Source: Streptomyces guryensis
GTDB lineage: Bacteria > Actinomycetota > Actinomycetes > Streptomycetales > Streptomycetaceae
NCBI RefSeq assembly: GCF_021261325.1
Contig: NZ_JAJSBI010000036.1
Coordinates: 1-64,000, forward strand
Direction: 5' to 3'
DNA length: 64,000 nucleotides
Part shown: positions 1-8,060 of the stretch, piece after piece
Numbering within the stretch: the stretch's first letter is position 1
Layout: each line of letters starts with the position of its first letter
Program-made: the position numbers and the translations under genes
The notes under the pieces: model-generated
The model's input: the letters and a program-made list of their open reading frames with translations, nothing else
The model's database searches: none
Told to the model about the DNA's origin: nothing

Positions 1-359
1 GTGAACACCAGCAGCAGGAAGACGTTGAGGCGGAAGTCGAAACGGGAGACGTAGAACGCGACCATCGACGACAGCAGCAGCGTGATCAGCACCGCGGGCA
101 CGGCGATGATCAGCGTGTTGCCGAAGTAGTGGAGCATGTCCGACTGCTGGAAGGCGTTGGTGAAGTTGTCCAGGCTCAGCTTGTGCGGCCAGGACACATA
201 ACCCCGGTTGCTGGTCTCGCTGTAGGGGCGCAGGGCCGCGAAGACGGCCCACAGCAGCGGGGCCAGCCAGGCCAGCGCGGTCACGGTGAGGAACGTGTGC
301 AGCAGGATCCGGGCGGGCCGGACGGGAGTGCGCTGCTTGGTGATGACAGCCGTGCTCAC
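1..359 (-). CDS. Carbohydrate ABC transporter permease, MalG-like (3' end outside window)
   Basis: This is the N-terminal 119 or so residues of an inner-membrane sugar ABC permease; the rest lies off the left edge. Translation from a GTG whose first bases overlap the stop of the upstream permease by 4 bp gives a short cytoplasmic arm, a first membrane helix (around residues 22-42), an extracellular stretch containing LSLDNFTNAF, and then helices of the BPD_transp_1 domain. Helix layout and position after a MalF-type gene indicate the MalG-type partner. The substrate cannot be read from the sequence. The overlapping start codon implies translational coupling within the importer operon. Confidence 0.88.
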   Translation of the reverse strand, partial: MSTAVITKQRTPVRPARILLHTFLTVTALAWLAPLLWAVFAALRPYSETSNRGYVSWPHKLSLDNFTNAFQQSDMLHYFGNTLIIAVPAVLITLLLSSMVAFYVSRFDFRLNVFLLLVF

Positions 360-1336
360 GCTTGCCGCTCCTTCCGGAAGGTCGCGATCAGGTAGGGGAT
401 GATGACCGCGAGGGAGATGACCAGCAGCACCACCGCGATCGCGGAGCCGTAGCCGATCCGGCTGGACTCGCCGATGATGTTGTTGGTGATCAGGATCGAC
501 AGCAGTTCGGTGCCCTGGGCGCCCTTGTTGAAGACGAACACCAGGTCGAACGCGCGCAGCGCCTCGATGATCGTGACGACCAGGACGACGGTGTTGGTGG
601 GGCGCAGGGTGGGGAAGATGACGTTCTTGAACGTCTGCCACTCGTTCGCGCCGTCCAGCGAGGACGCCTCCCGCAGGGAGGGGTCGACGCCCTTGAGGCC
701 CGCCAGGTACAGGATCATCATGTAGCCGGTGTGCCGCCACGACGCGGCGATCAGCACCGCCCACAGGTTCAGGTGCGGGTCGCCGATCCAGTCGATGTAG
801 TGGCCCGGCTTGTTCGCCCCGATCAGACTGTTGATCAGCCCGGTGTCGGGGTTGTAGATGAGCTGCCACACGAAACCGGTCACCGCCAGCGAGACCACGA
901 CCGGCAGGAAGAACGCGGTCTGGTACACCCGGGAGAAACGGATCTTCTTGTCCAGCTGCACCGCCAGGAACAGCCCCAGCGGGGTCGGGACGGCGATGAG
1001 CACCACGAACCAGATGATGTTGTGCTCGACGGCCGGCCAGAACTGCGGGTTGTCGGTGAACAACTGCTTGAAGTTGTCCAGCCCGACCCACTTGATCGAA
1101 TCGAAGCCGATGCCGTCCCAGGTGGTGAAGGCCAGCGCGATCGAGGCCAGCGCGGTCACCCACACCAGGGCCACGTGCAGGACAGTGGGCACGCCGGCCA
1201 TGAAGCCGAGCGTGATGCGGTCACGGCGGGTCAGCAGGCGCTTGTGGCCCTGCGCGACCCGCGTGCGGACAGGCGCGGGCCCCGGAGGCGGCACGGCGGC
1301 CGCCTCCGGGGTCTTCGTGGAGGTCTCGGAGCTCAT
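356..1336 (-). CDS. Carbohydrate ABC transporter permease, MalF-like
   Basis: A 326-residue membrane permease of a CUT1-type sugar importer. A proline-rich cytoplasmic tail is followed by six predicted helices, the first near residues 45-70. The EAA loop that docks the ATPase is visible around residue 230 (EASSLDGANEWQTFKNVIFP). The ATG overlaps the stop of the binding-protein gene (ATGA) and its own stop overlaps the next permease (GTGA), so all three are coupled. No ATPase gene is present here. Many Streptomyces sugar importers of this kind share the multitasking ATPase MsiK encoded elsewhere, which I infer may apply here. Confidence 0.93.
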   Translation of the reverse strand: MSSETSTKTPEAAAVPPPGPAPVRTRVAQGHKRLLTRRDRITLGFMAGVPTVLHVALVWVTALASIALAFTTWDGIGFDSIKWVGLDNFKQLFTDNPQFWPAVEHNIIWFVVLIAVPTPLGLFLAVQLDKKIRFSRVYQTAFFLPVVVSLAVTGFVWQLIYNPDTGLINSLIGANKPGHYIDWIGDPHLNLWAVLIAASWRHTGYMMILYLAGLKGVDPSLREASSLDGANEWQTFKNVIFPTLRPTNTVVLVVTIIEALRAFDLVFVFNKGAQGTELLSILITNNIIGESSRIGYGSAIAVVLLVISLAVIIPYLIATFRKERQA

Positions 1337-2646
1337 GAGGACGCGAAGATCGTCTTCTTCTGGCGCTCGATCGACGACAGCAGACCGTCGACGCCCTTGG
1401 GGTTCTGCAGGAACTTCTGCAGACCCGGCTGCATCACCGTCGAGGTGAAGTCCGGCCGCGAGTCACGGTCCATGAACTGCGTCAGGCTCTTGGCATTGGA
1501 GATCATGTCGTACGCCTTCTTCTGCAGCGGCGTGTACGACGACGTGTCGGCCTTGCTGGAGGCGGCCACCACACTGGAGTCCGCCTTGAGGTAGATCTGC
1601 TCGGCCTCCGGAGTGCCCAGATACTCCATCAGCTTCACCACACCGTCGTGGTTCTTGGGCGCCTTGGACACCATGAAACCATCCGTGGGCGCCTCCACCG
1701 TGTCCTGCCCGAACTGCGAGTTGATCTCCGGGAAGGCGAAGAAGTCCAGGTCGTCCAGGTCGGCCTTGTTCGTGAACTGCTGCGCCACGAACGAACCCAG
1801 CACGTACATGCCCGCCTTCTTCGACACCAGGCTCTGCGCCGCGTCCTGCCAGGTACGGCCCATGAAACCGTCCTGGTGATACGGCAAAAGCTCCGACCAG
1901 TGATCGAAGACCGCCTTGACCTTCGGATCCGTCCACGCCTCCTTGCCCGCCATCAGCGACTTGTGGAAGTCATAGCCGTTGAGCCGGAAGTTGATCTGGT
2001 CGAAGGTACCCATCGCCGGCCACGCGTCCTTGTCACCGAACGCGATCGGCACCAGACCGTCCTTCTTCATCTGCTTGCACAGCGCCACCAGCTGGTCCCA
2101 CGTCGTGGGCACCTGGTAGCCGTGCTGCTTGAAGACACTCTTGCGGTAGAACAGCGCCCACGGATACGTGTACAGCGGCACGAAGTAGTACTTGCCGTCC
2201 TCACCCTTGGACAGCTGCTTCATCGCGTCGGGGAAGTTCCCCCCGATCTTCGCCCACACGTCGTCGACCGGCGTCGCCAGCTTCTTCGCCGCGAAGAACT
2301 GCATCCGGTACCCCGCGAACCACGTGAACACATCGTCCGGCGTGGCCTGCAGGTAGGAGTTGATCTGCTCCTGGAAGGTGTTGTGGTCCTTCGTGTTCAC
2401 CGCGACCTTGACGCCGGACTGCTTCGTGAACGCCGCGTAGATCTCCGCGAACGCCTTTTTCGGCACCGCATCCGAGGAGTTGGAACCCAGACTGACGGTC
2501 TTCGGGTCCGACGACGAACCACTGCCGCCACACGCGGACAGCAGGGGTATGCCCGCACCCGCAAGCAGGGCAGCACCCCCCACACCACGCAGCAGACCAC
2601 GACGGCTGGGAGAGGGCAGAGAGAGACCCGAGGGGGAGAGGTCCAT
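1333..2646 (-). CDS. Extracellular sugar-binding lipoprotein of ABC importer
   Basis: A 437-residue family 1 solute-binding protein that captures the sugar for the two permeases downstream. The N-terminus has a twin-arginine stretch (SRRGLLRG) and a lipobox (LLSAC), so Tat export and lipid anchoring are likely. Mature-domain hallmarks include YYFVPLYTYPWALFYRKSVF and EINSQFGQDTVEAPTDGFMV. I chose the ATG preceded by AGGAG with 7 nt spacing; an upstream in-frame codon would add 11 unlikely residues. First gene of the operon. The ligand is not predictable from sequence alone. Confidence 0.93.
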   Translation of the reverse strand: MDLSPSGLSLPSPSRRGLLRGVGGAALLAGAGIPLLSACGGSGSSSDPKTVSLGSNSSDAVPKKAFAEIYAAFTKQSGVKVAVNTKDHNTFQEQINSYLQATPDDVFTWFAGYRMQFFAAKKLATPVDDVWAKIGGNFPDAMKQLSKGEDGKYYFVPLYTYPWALFYRKSVFKQHGYQVPTTWDQLVALCKQMKKDGLVPIAFGDKDAWPAMGTFDQINFRLNGYDFHKSLMAGKEAWTDPKVKAVFDHWSELLPYHQDGFMGRTWQDAAQSLVSKKAGMYVLGSFVAQQFTNKADLDDLDFFAFPEINSQFGQDTVEAPTDGFMVSKAPKNHDGVVKLMEYLGTPEAEQIYLKADSSVVAASSKADTSSYTPLQKKAYDMISNAKSLTQFMDRDSRPDFTSTVMQPGLQKFLQNPKGVDGLLSSIERQKKTIFASS

Positions 2647-2679
2647 GTACGGCTCCTGGAGGCAGGGGTTCGGCCACAA

Positions 2680-2845
2680 CTACGCCACGTCGAAAAAAAG
2701 TCGAAACCGACCATAAATCAACTCGACCGAACATCGTGGCGCTTATATCAGCCCTATGTCCGGTCATGCGTCAAGAGCCGACAGGGACCTTTGTGGAAAT
2801 GTGACCGACATGTTCGTGATCGTTTCCGTCCGAGTGATCGAACGG
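2680..2845 (-). promoter_or_regulatory. Putative operator/promoter region of the sugar importer operon
   Basis: Upstream of the binding-protein gene lie two GTCGAAA direct repeats (2689-2695 and 2700-2706, 11 bp apart) in an A-rich stretch unusual for this genome, and two GTGATCG repeats (2816-2822 and 2834-2840). Direct repeats of this kind suit a LacI- or ROK-type sugar repressor, but no regulator gene is adjacent in the window, so this is only a candidate. Confidence 0.3.
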
Positions 2846-2897
2846 CCCCGCCCGAAGATGAGAGTAAATGCCGGATTCGCGTCGAGACCAGGGCCTG

Positions 2898-4700
2898 CTA
2901 GGAGTCGATCCGGACCGACTTCGTCACACTGACCTGGTCGATCTCGGACGTCCGGACCGTGACCTTCATGGTCCAGGTTCCGGCGATGGGCACGGTGACC
3001 GAGTTCGTCCCCCAGTAGCCGCCCTGGTCGGTGACCCTGGCGTCCAGCGGGCCGATCTGCTGCGCGGGGAGGCTGAGGGAGAGCCGCAGCTCGGGGACGG
3101 TGACGATGCCGCCGTCGGGCCCGAAGACGACCGCCTGCACGGTGTTGTCGCCGACCCGGCCCGGGTCGAGGGTGATCTGCACCTTGCCGCGCGCGCGGCC
3201 GACCTCGAACGGGATCGTCGTGACCGACGCGGCTGCCGGCCCGCCGGCCGTCGCGGGCGCCTGGGCCGCCTCGGCGGCCGCGCGACCCGGCAGCGTGCTG
3301 CTGAGCACGGTCGTGAGCACCAGCACCACGACACCGACGGCGACCTCGGCGAGCACACTGCGGCGCAGACTGCGGCGGCTCGTGTCCCCGGCGGCCGGGG
3401 CGACCGGTTCCTCCGCCGCGGTCACGGGCGGCCCGCCCACGGGCTCCGGGACCCGTTCCCGTACGGCCGTCTCCGCGTCCGCCGTCACCAGCCGCGCGGT
3501 CCAGTGCCGCGAGAGCCCGGCCGCCGTCAGCAGCAGCACCACCGCGGCCAGCTTGACGAGCAGCAGGCGCCCGTACGTCGTCCCCGTGAGCGCGCTCCAG
3601 GAGCCCAGGCCGCGCCAGGACTGGTAGACGCCGGTGACGACCAGGACGGTCACGGAGGCGAAGGCGATCCGGGAGAAGCGGGCCACGACGGCCGGGGCGA
3701 GTTCGGTGCGGTGGAGCAGGATCAGCAGCGCCGTGAGGCCCCCCAGCCAGACCGCCATGGCCAGCAGGTGCAGCACGGAGGACGCCATCGCCAGGGGCAC
3801 CTGGATGCCCGCCGAGGCGTGGTCCGAGGCGGCCCAGGTGAGCGCGAGGGCCACCGCGAGTGCGGTGCCGGCGGCGAGCAGCGGACGCGGCCGTGCGACA
3901 CGTTTGCGGAGTCGTACGGCGAACACGGCGGCGATCAGCAGCAGGGAGAGCCGGGCCAGCAGCGCCAGCCCCGGGCGGCCCGTCAGGGCGCGGGTGAAGG
4001 CGGAGGCGTCGAAGGCGGTCGCGGGGCTGGTGCCGGTCTCGTACGGGGCGCGCAGCGTCAGCAGCGCCAGGGTGGCCCCCAGCAGCGCCCACCAGCCCGT
4101 GACCAGAGGTTTCCGTAGCGGTCCGCGGTCCGCCGGGCGGCACAGGGCCACGAAGGCGGCCGTGCCGATCAGCAGCGCCGCCGCCAGGTACGCGAGGTAG
4201 CGGGCGATGTTGTACAGACTGGCGGTCGCCGGATTCTCGACCGGTTCGGTGCCCACCGTGGCGACCGTCGCGGAGGCTTTGCCGACGGAGAAGGTGAACG
4301 CGCCGCCCACCGGGTGACTGTCCGCCGAGACGACCCGCCAGGCCACGACGTACGTGCCCTTCGCGAGCTTCTTCGGCAGGGTCACGCTCGCCGTGTCGGA
4401 GCGGCCCTTCGCGTGCTGGGCCTCGCCGATGTCCACACGCCGGTTGTCGGGATCCAGGACGCGGAAGGAGTCGTCGAGCAGACCGACGGACTCGGTGAAC
4501 GTCAGCGTGATGGAGCGGGGGGCCGACTTGAGGACGGTTCCGTCCTCGGGATCGGTGGACTTGAGGGCCGCGTGGGCCGACGCCGGCCCCGCACCGCCGA
4601 GGACGAGCAGGACCAGCAGGGCGCCCAGCAGCACCGGCCCCCGAACCCCCCGGCGCCCGCGACAGCGCTGCCGTCCCCTGCCCTCACCCGCACGCTCCAC
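2898..4700 (-). CDS. CopC-CopD fusion, copper resistance/uptake membrane protein
   Basis: About 600 residues. After a signal sequence ending near PASAHA comes a CopC domain, whose mature end begins HAAL with a conserved His ligand; it includes LTFTESVGLLDDSFRVLDP and the SADSHPVGGAFTFSV segment. Next is a multi-helix CopD domain (about eight membrane helices), and the C-terminal 100 residues form an extracytoplasmic beta domain resembling YtkA-type folds. The family binds copper outside the membrane and is implicated in its transport. Start uncertain: GTG at 4700 has GGAG six bases upstream, but in-frame GTG at 4748 or TTG at 4760 are possible. Confidence 0.85.
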   Translation of the reverse strand: MERAGEGRGRQRCRGRRGVRGPVLLGALLVLLVLGGAGPASAHAALKSTDPEDGTVLKSAPRSITLTFTESVGLLDDSFRVLDPDNRRVDIGEAQHAKGRSDTASVTLPKKLAKGTYVVAWRVVSADSHPVGGAFTFSVGKASATVATVGTEPVENPATASLYNIARYLAYLAAALLIGTAAFVALCRPADRGPLRKPLVTGWWALLGATLALLTLRAPYETGTSPATAFDASAFTRALTGRPGLALLARLSLLLIAAVFAVRLRKRVARPRPLLAAGTALAVALALTWAASDHASAGIQVPLAMASSVLHLLAMAVWLGGLTALLILLHRTELAPAVVARFSRIAFASVTVLVVTGVYQSWRGLGSWSALTGTTYGRLLLVKLAAVVLLLTAAGLSRHWTARLVTADAETAVRERVPEPVGGPPVTAAEEPVAPAAGDTSRRSLRRSVLAEVAVGVVVLVLTTVLSSTLPGRAAAEAAQAPATAGGPAAASVTTIPFEVGRARGKVQITLDPGRVGDNTVQAVVFGPDGGIVTVPELRLSLSLPAQQIGPLDARVTDQGGYWGTNSVTVPIAGTWTMKVTVRTSEIDQVSVTKSVRIDS

Positions 4701-4823
4701 GCCACACTCCGTCCCGGACCTCGCCGCCTTCCGACCAGGGGTACGCACACAAGCCGCCAAGCACTCACCCGGCCACCAGGACGGCGACCGCGAGGCCGGC
4801 GGCGGTCTGTCCCTCCGGCAGCC

Positions 4824-5297
4824 TCAGGGACGGCAGAGTCCGGCGATCCGGTCGGACTCTGCCGGGTACCGCGCCGTCAGCTCGGCCGGGTCCCCGTGCT
4901 CGTAGCCCTCGAAGGTGAACCCGGGGGCCATCGTGCAGCCGAAGAACGTCCATGCCCCGCCCGCGACGACCCGCCCGCCCATCCAGGTGCCGGCCGGCAC
5001 GGTCGTCTGGGGCTGCTGGCCGCTCGGTACGTCCGGCCCGAGCACCACCGTCCTGGACGTCCCGTCCGGGGCGAGGAGCAGCAGCTCCAGCGGGTCGCCC
5101 AGGTAGAAGTGCCAGATCTCGTCGGTGGGCAGGCGGTGCAGGGCCGAGTAGTCGTCCGCCGTCAGCAGGGCGACGATCGCGGTGCCCTCCGGCCGTCCGT
5201 CGGCGCGCTCGGGGCCCGCCCAGGTCTGGCGGAACAGGCCGCCCTCGCGCGGGATGGGTTCCAGTCCGTAGTGGGCGATGAGGTCCTCAGGGCTCAT
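4824..5297 (-). CDS. Cupin superfamily protein, DUF985
   Basis: A 157-residue soluble cupin. Family landmarks are IPREGGLFRQTW near residue 15, the HRLPTDEIWHFYLGDPLEL strand pair at 54-72, and GCTMAPGFTFEGYEHGD at about 118-134. DUF985 proteins form a double-stranded beta-barrel of unsettled function, and some fungal and bacterial members are linked to sugar or nucleotide binding. It is complete and starts with ATG. Neighbours give no pathway clue: a copper protein lies downstream on the same strand and a damaged gene upstream. Confidence 0.88.
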   Translation of the reverse strand: MSPEDLIAHYGLEPIPREGGLFRQTWAGPERADGRPEGTAIVALLTADDYSALHRLPTDEIWHFYLGDPLELLLLAPDGTSRTVVLGPDVPSGQQPQTTVPAGTWMGGRVVAGGAWTFFGCTMAPGFTFEGYEHGDPAELTARYPAESDRIAGLCRP

Positions 5298-5349
5298 TCG
5301 GGAAGGCTACCTCCCACCGCAGAAAGGCCAGTTGGGCCTTCTTCTCGGG

Positions 5350-5661
5350 CTAATACACGTCCGGGAGGTCGGTCTCGGGCGATACACGTCCGGGAGGTCG
5401 GTCTCGGGCAGCACCACCATCGGACCGGCCTCGAAGCCCTGCCGCGGGAAACGGACGGTCGCCTTCTCGTTCCGGCCGGCGGGCGCGAGCAGGACGTGGA
5501 TACCCATGTCGCCGCCCCGCAGCGGGCAGCACTCACTGACGCGGTCTGCGTCCGGCTCGTACGTATGGAGCAGTGCGCCCTCTGAGCCACAAGGGGAGTT
5601 GGTCGTCGTGGTGGGGCGGGTCCGGGACCCCGGCCGCGCCGAACGGGACGACCCACCGCAC
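5350..5661 (-). pseudogene. Frameshifted small hypothetical gene
   Basis: Codon third-position GC bias shows coding on the minus strand, but in two frames: one reads VRWVVPFGAAGVPDPPHHDD from GTG at 5661 to about 5580, then a different frame reads ALLHTYEPDADRV through MGIHVLLAPAGRNEKATVRF to LPETDLPDVY. A one-base shift near 5575-5600 therefore splits the gene. At the 3' end a 29-bp tandem duplication pushes the original TAG (5350-5352) out of frame. I do not recognise the family. Two separate lesions suggest a decayed gene rather than one sequencing error. Confidence 0.5.
5353..5409. repeat. 29-bp tandem duplication at gene tail
   Basis: The 28 bases at 5353-5380 recur exactly at 5382-5409 (period 29, not divisible by three). 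The unit covers the last codons (ETDLPDVY) of the small gene on the minus strand. Confidence 0.9.
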
Positions 5662-5751
5662 GCGGTCGCGGTCGCCGGACAGACCCGGCGAGACAAGGCA
5701 GCCTCGCCTCAGTGACTCGGGCCGGAATCGTACGCGAGCCGTGGAAGAGGG

Positions 5752-6357
5752 ATGATCGGGGACATGGACGTCACCCTGCACCTCGCCCAGGACCCCAAGG
5801 CCGACGAGCTCCTCGGACGCTCCCCGCTCGCCGCGCTCGTCGGGATGCTGCTGGACCAGCAGGTCCCCATGGAGTGGGCGTTCAAGGGCCCCCGCACGAT
5901 CGCGGACCGGCTCGGCGCCGACGACCTGGACGCGCACGAGATCGCCGTCATGGATCCGGACGCCTTCGCCGCGCTCCTGTCCGAGAAGCCGGCCGTGCAC
6001 CGCTACCCGGGGTCCATGGCCAAGCGCGTGCAGCAGCTGTGCCAGTACCTGGTCGAGCACCACGACGGCGACGCCGAGCTCGTCTGGAAGGACGTGACCG
6101 ACGGGCGTGAGCTGCTGAAGCGGCTGCAGGAGCTGCCCGGCTTCGGCAAGCAGAAGGCGCGGATCTTCCTCGCCCTGCTGGGCAAGCAGCTCGGCGTACG
6201 GCCCGAGGGCTGGCGGGAGGCCGCGGGCGGCTACGGCGAGGCGCACTGCCACCGCTCCGTCGCCGACATCGAGGGACCCGAGTCACTGGCCAAGGTCCGG
6301 GCTCACAAGCAGGAGATGAAGGCGGCCGCCAAGGCCGCGAAGGCCACCGGGAAATAG
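5752..6357 (+). CDS. HhH-GPD-type base-excision DNA repair protein
   Basis: A 201-residue small DNA glycosylase-like protein of the helix-hairpin-helix superfamily. The N-terminal half has AALVGMLLDQQVPMEWAFKG, typical of the fold; the hairpin is LPGFGKQKARIFLALLGK (about residues 129-146). The usual catalytic Asp region is divergent (CHRSVADI), so the Asp there is only a candidate nucleophile. The basic tail is Lys/Ala-rich (AAKAAKATGK). Start is ambiguous between ATG 5752 and ATG 5764. The last codons are repeated downstream (period about 20 bp). Confidence 0.88.
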   Translation: MIGDMDVTLHLAQDPKADELLGRSPLAALVGMLLDQQVPMEWAFKGPRTIADRLGADDLDAHEIAVMDPDAFAALLSEKPAVHRYPGSMAKRVQQLCQYLVEHHDGDAELVWKDVTDGRELLKRLQELPGFGKQKARIFLALLGKQLGVRPEGWREAAGGYGEAHCHRSVADIEGPESLAKVRAHKQEMKAAAKAAKATGK

Positions 6358-6407
6358 CGGAGGGCGCCGGGAAACAGCGGAGGGCGGCCGGGAAACAGCC
6401 GTCAGCC
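6347..6407. repeat. 20-bp imperfect tandem repeats across a stop codon
   Basis: CCGGGAAATAGCGGAGGGCG at 6347 is followed by near-identical copies at 6367 and (partial) 6388. The first copy contains the stop codon of the glycosylase gene; the later ones are noncoding and run into the truncated HdeD-like gene. Confidence 0.85.
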
Positions 6408-6413
6408 GACCGG

Positions 6414-6878
6414 CTCCCAGCCTCCCTGCTCGCGGCCGGTGTCCTGTTCGGCGTCCACCTCCTGATCAGCGGCGTCTTCCAGCTGGTCGCCGCGTTCGGC
6501 ACGCACAAGACCACGGCCCTGCGCGTCCTGGCCTTCATCAGCGGGTCCCTGTCGATCCTGCTGGGCCTGTTCTGTCCGCGCGGCCCGATGCGGTCGATCC
6601 TGCTGCTGGCCCTGTGGATCGGCATCGGCCGGCTCATCCGGGGCATCACCCAGACCCTGGCCGCCGCCTCCGACAGCACCATGCCGGCCCGCGGCTGGCA
6701 GATCTTCCTCGGGATCGTCACCCTCATCGGCGGAATCGTGCTGATCGACTCGCCGTTCGCGTCGGTCGCCGTGCTCACCCTGGTCGGTGGCATCTGGCTG
6801 GTCGCGGTCGGCGCGGTCGAGATCGTCACCGCGATCCGCATCCGGGGCAGGGCCCGGCAACTGCCACGCACCCTTTGA
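6414..6878 (+). pseudogene. 5'-truncated HdeD-family (DUF308) membrane protein
   Basis: The reading frame encodes hydrophobic hairpins typical of HdeD/DUF308 acid-resistance-like proteins: LLAAGVLFGVHLLISGVFQL from 6426, then MRSILLLALWIGIG at 6588, LGIVTLIGGIVLIDSPFASV and GIWLVAVGAVEIVTAIRIRG. Full family members have about 200 residues and six helices. Here the first helix or two are missing and no ATG, GTG or TTG precedes the homologous part; the only internal ATG (6588) would start mid-domain. The frame begins directly after the 20-bp repeats, suggesting a deletion junction. It could still be translated from 6588 as a 96-residue fragment. Confidence 0.6.
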
Positions 6879-6919
6879 GCCGCACCGGTTCCCCCGAACG
6901 GGCGGTTCTCGCGCCCGAC

Positions 6920-7273
6920 ATGCTGAGCGCCGTCGGCCTCATGGGCAGATGGCCTCCCGTGAGCACCGTACGAAGCCTCCCACGCGGCCACGCCTGCCTG
7001 CGGACGCTCGTCCTGCTGCTCGCCCTGCTGGTACCGGGCGCCCACGCTGAGGTGCAGGCACCACCGTCCGCGGCCACGGAGATCGTCGAGTACGACGCCG
7101 TGGACGCGGCCGTGCGGCCACCGGCCGACGCCCTGCACCGAACCGTCGTGGCCCTGCGCCCCTCCCCTCTGGCGGCCCCGGCACCCGGCAACCCGGCGGA
7201 CCGCCCCCTGCCCGCCCCGCCCCGGCCGCCGCACGCCCTGCACGCGCTGCGCTCCGTGGTCCTGCGCTGCTGA
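6920..7273 (+). CDS. Small secreted hypothetical protein
   Basis: About 117 residues with a clear signal peptide (RTLVLLLALLVPGAHA) preceded by basic residues, followed by a proline/alanine-rich mature chain without cysteines. I do not recognise a family. Possible starts are ATG 6920, ATG 6941 or GTG 6959, all in frame; none has a strong ribosome site. Codon third positions are almost all G/C, supporting coding. Confidence 0.55.
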   Translation: MLSAVGLMGRWPPVSTVRSLPRGHACLRTLVLLLALLVPGAHAEVQAPPSAATEIVEYDAVDAAVRPPADALHRTVVALRPSPLAAPAPGNPADRPLPAPPRPPHALHALRSVVLRC

Positions 7274-7333
7274 CAGACCCGGCTCCCCGGAAAAGTCAGT
7301 CATTCACCCCGCGAGGACCCAAGGAACACAGCC

Positions 7334-7453
7334 ATGCCCACCGACCCGTACGCGGTCCTGCGCGCCCTGCTGCGCGCGGAAGCGGCACGCAACGCGCCGA
7401 AGAACCTGAAGAAGCAGGAACCGAAGCAGCCCGCGAAGGAACGGGACCGCTGA
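7334..7453 (+). CDS. 39-residue basic hypothetical protein
   Basis: A short ORF beginning MPTDPYAVLRALLRAEAARN and ending in a Lys/Glu/Pro-rich tail. The spacing to the upstream gene, a GGAA-type ribosome site and strong GC3 bias support it. No domain is recognisable. An amphipathic Ala/Arg/Leu helix is likely at the N-terminus. Confidence 0.55.
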   Translation: MPTDPYAVLRALLRAEAARNAPKNLKKQEPKQPAKERDR

Positions 7454-7652
7454 TTGCGCCGGCGGGGGCGGCGTTCCCCCTGGACCGCCGCCCCCGCCGA
7501 CTCTCTGTCCACAGCCTGTGCGCAACGCCCGGACAGCGGCGAGGGCATATCGGGCCACTGCTCACCTTTGCCCCGATTTGAAACTTCTTTTCCGGCGCCG
7601 CACTGCGTCGCCATGGCTGCGCCCGGAAGGTCTTGACCGGTAGGCTTTCCGT

Positions 7653-7949
7653 GTGATCTTCAAGCGCATCGGAAACGGCCGGCCGTACCCCGACCACGGC
7701 CGGGAAAGCACCCGGCAGTGGGCGGACGTCGCGCCGCGCCCGGTCCGCCTCGATCAGCTCGTCACCACCAAGGGACAGCTCGACCTGGAGACCCTCCTGG
7801 CCGAGGACTCGACCTTCTACGGCGACCTGTTCGCACACGTCGTCAAGTGGCAGGGCGACCTGTATCTCGAGGACGGCCTCCACCGCGCGGTGCGGGCCGC
7901 GCTGCAGCAGCGCCAGGTGCTGCACGCACGCGTGCTCGAACTCGACTGA
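7653..7949 (+). CDS. VapB-like antitoxin family protein (orphan)
   Basis: A 98-residue protein starting with GTG (MIFKRIGNGRPYPDHG). It matches a conserved Streptomyces family that automated annotation usually labels type II toxin-antitoxin VapB-like. The C-terminal LYLEDGLHRAVRAALQQRQV resembles a conserved ParB/VapB-adjacent helix. No VapC/PIN-domain toxin gene lies next to it, so an antitoxin role is doubtful; a standalone conserved function is equally likely. Flanks are a short basic ORF upstream and a LytR_C protein downstream. Confidence 0.65.
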   Translation: MIFKRIGNGRPYPDHGRESTRQWADVAPRPVRLDQLVTTKGQLDLETLLAEDSTFYGDLFAHVVKWQGDLYLEDGLHRAVRAALQQRQVLHARVLELD

Positions 7950-8060
7950 CGCACACTCCCGGGGGCCTGCCGGTAAAGGCTTGGCCCTTTCGGGTTCACC
8001 TGTGCGGCCTCGAATGATCATCTAGTAGGCATCGCCGTCCGGGCGCACTACGCTGCGCTC

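Noticed and set aside
6614..7273. 219-residue plus-strand frame starting inside the HdeD-like gene
   Set aside because: Its first half is a shadow of the HdeD-like frame; only the part from about 6920 with a signal peptide is likely real.
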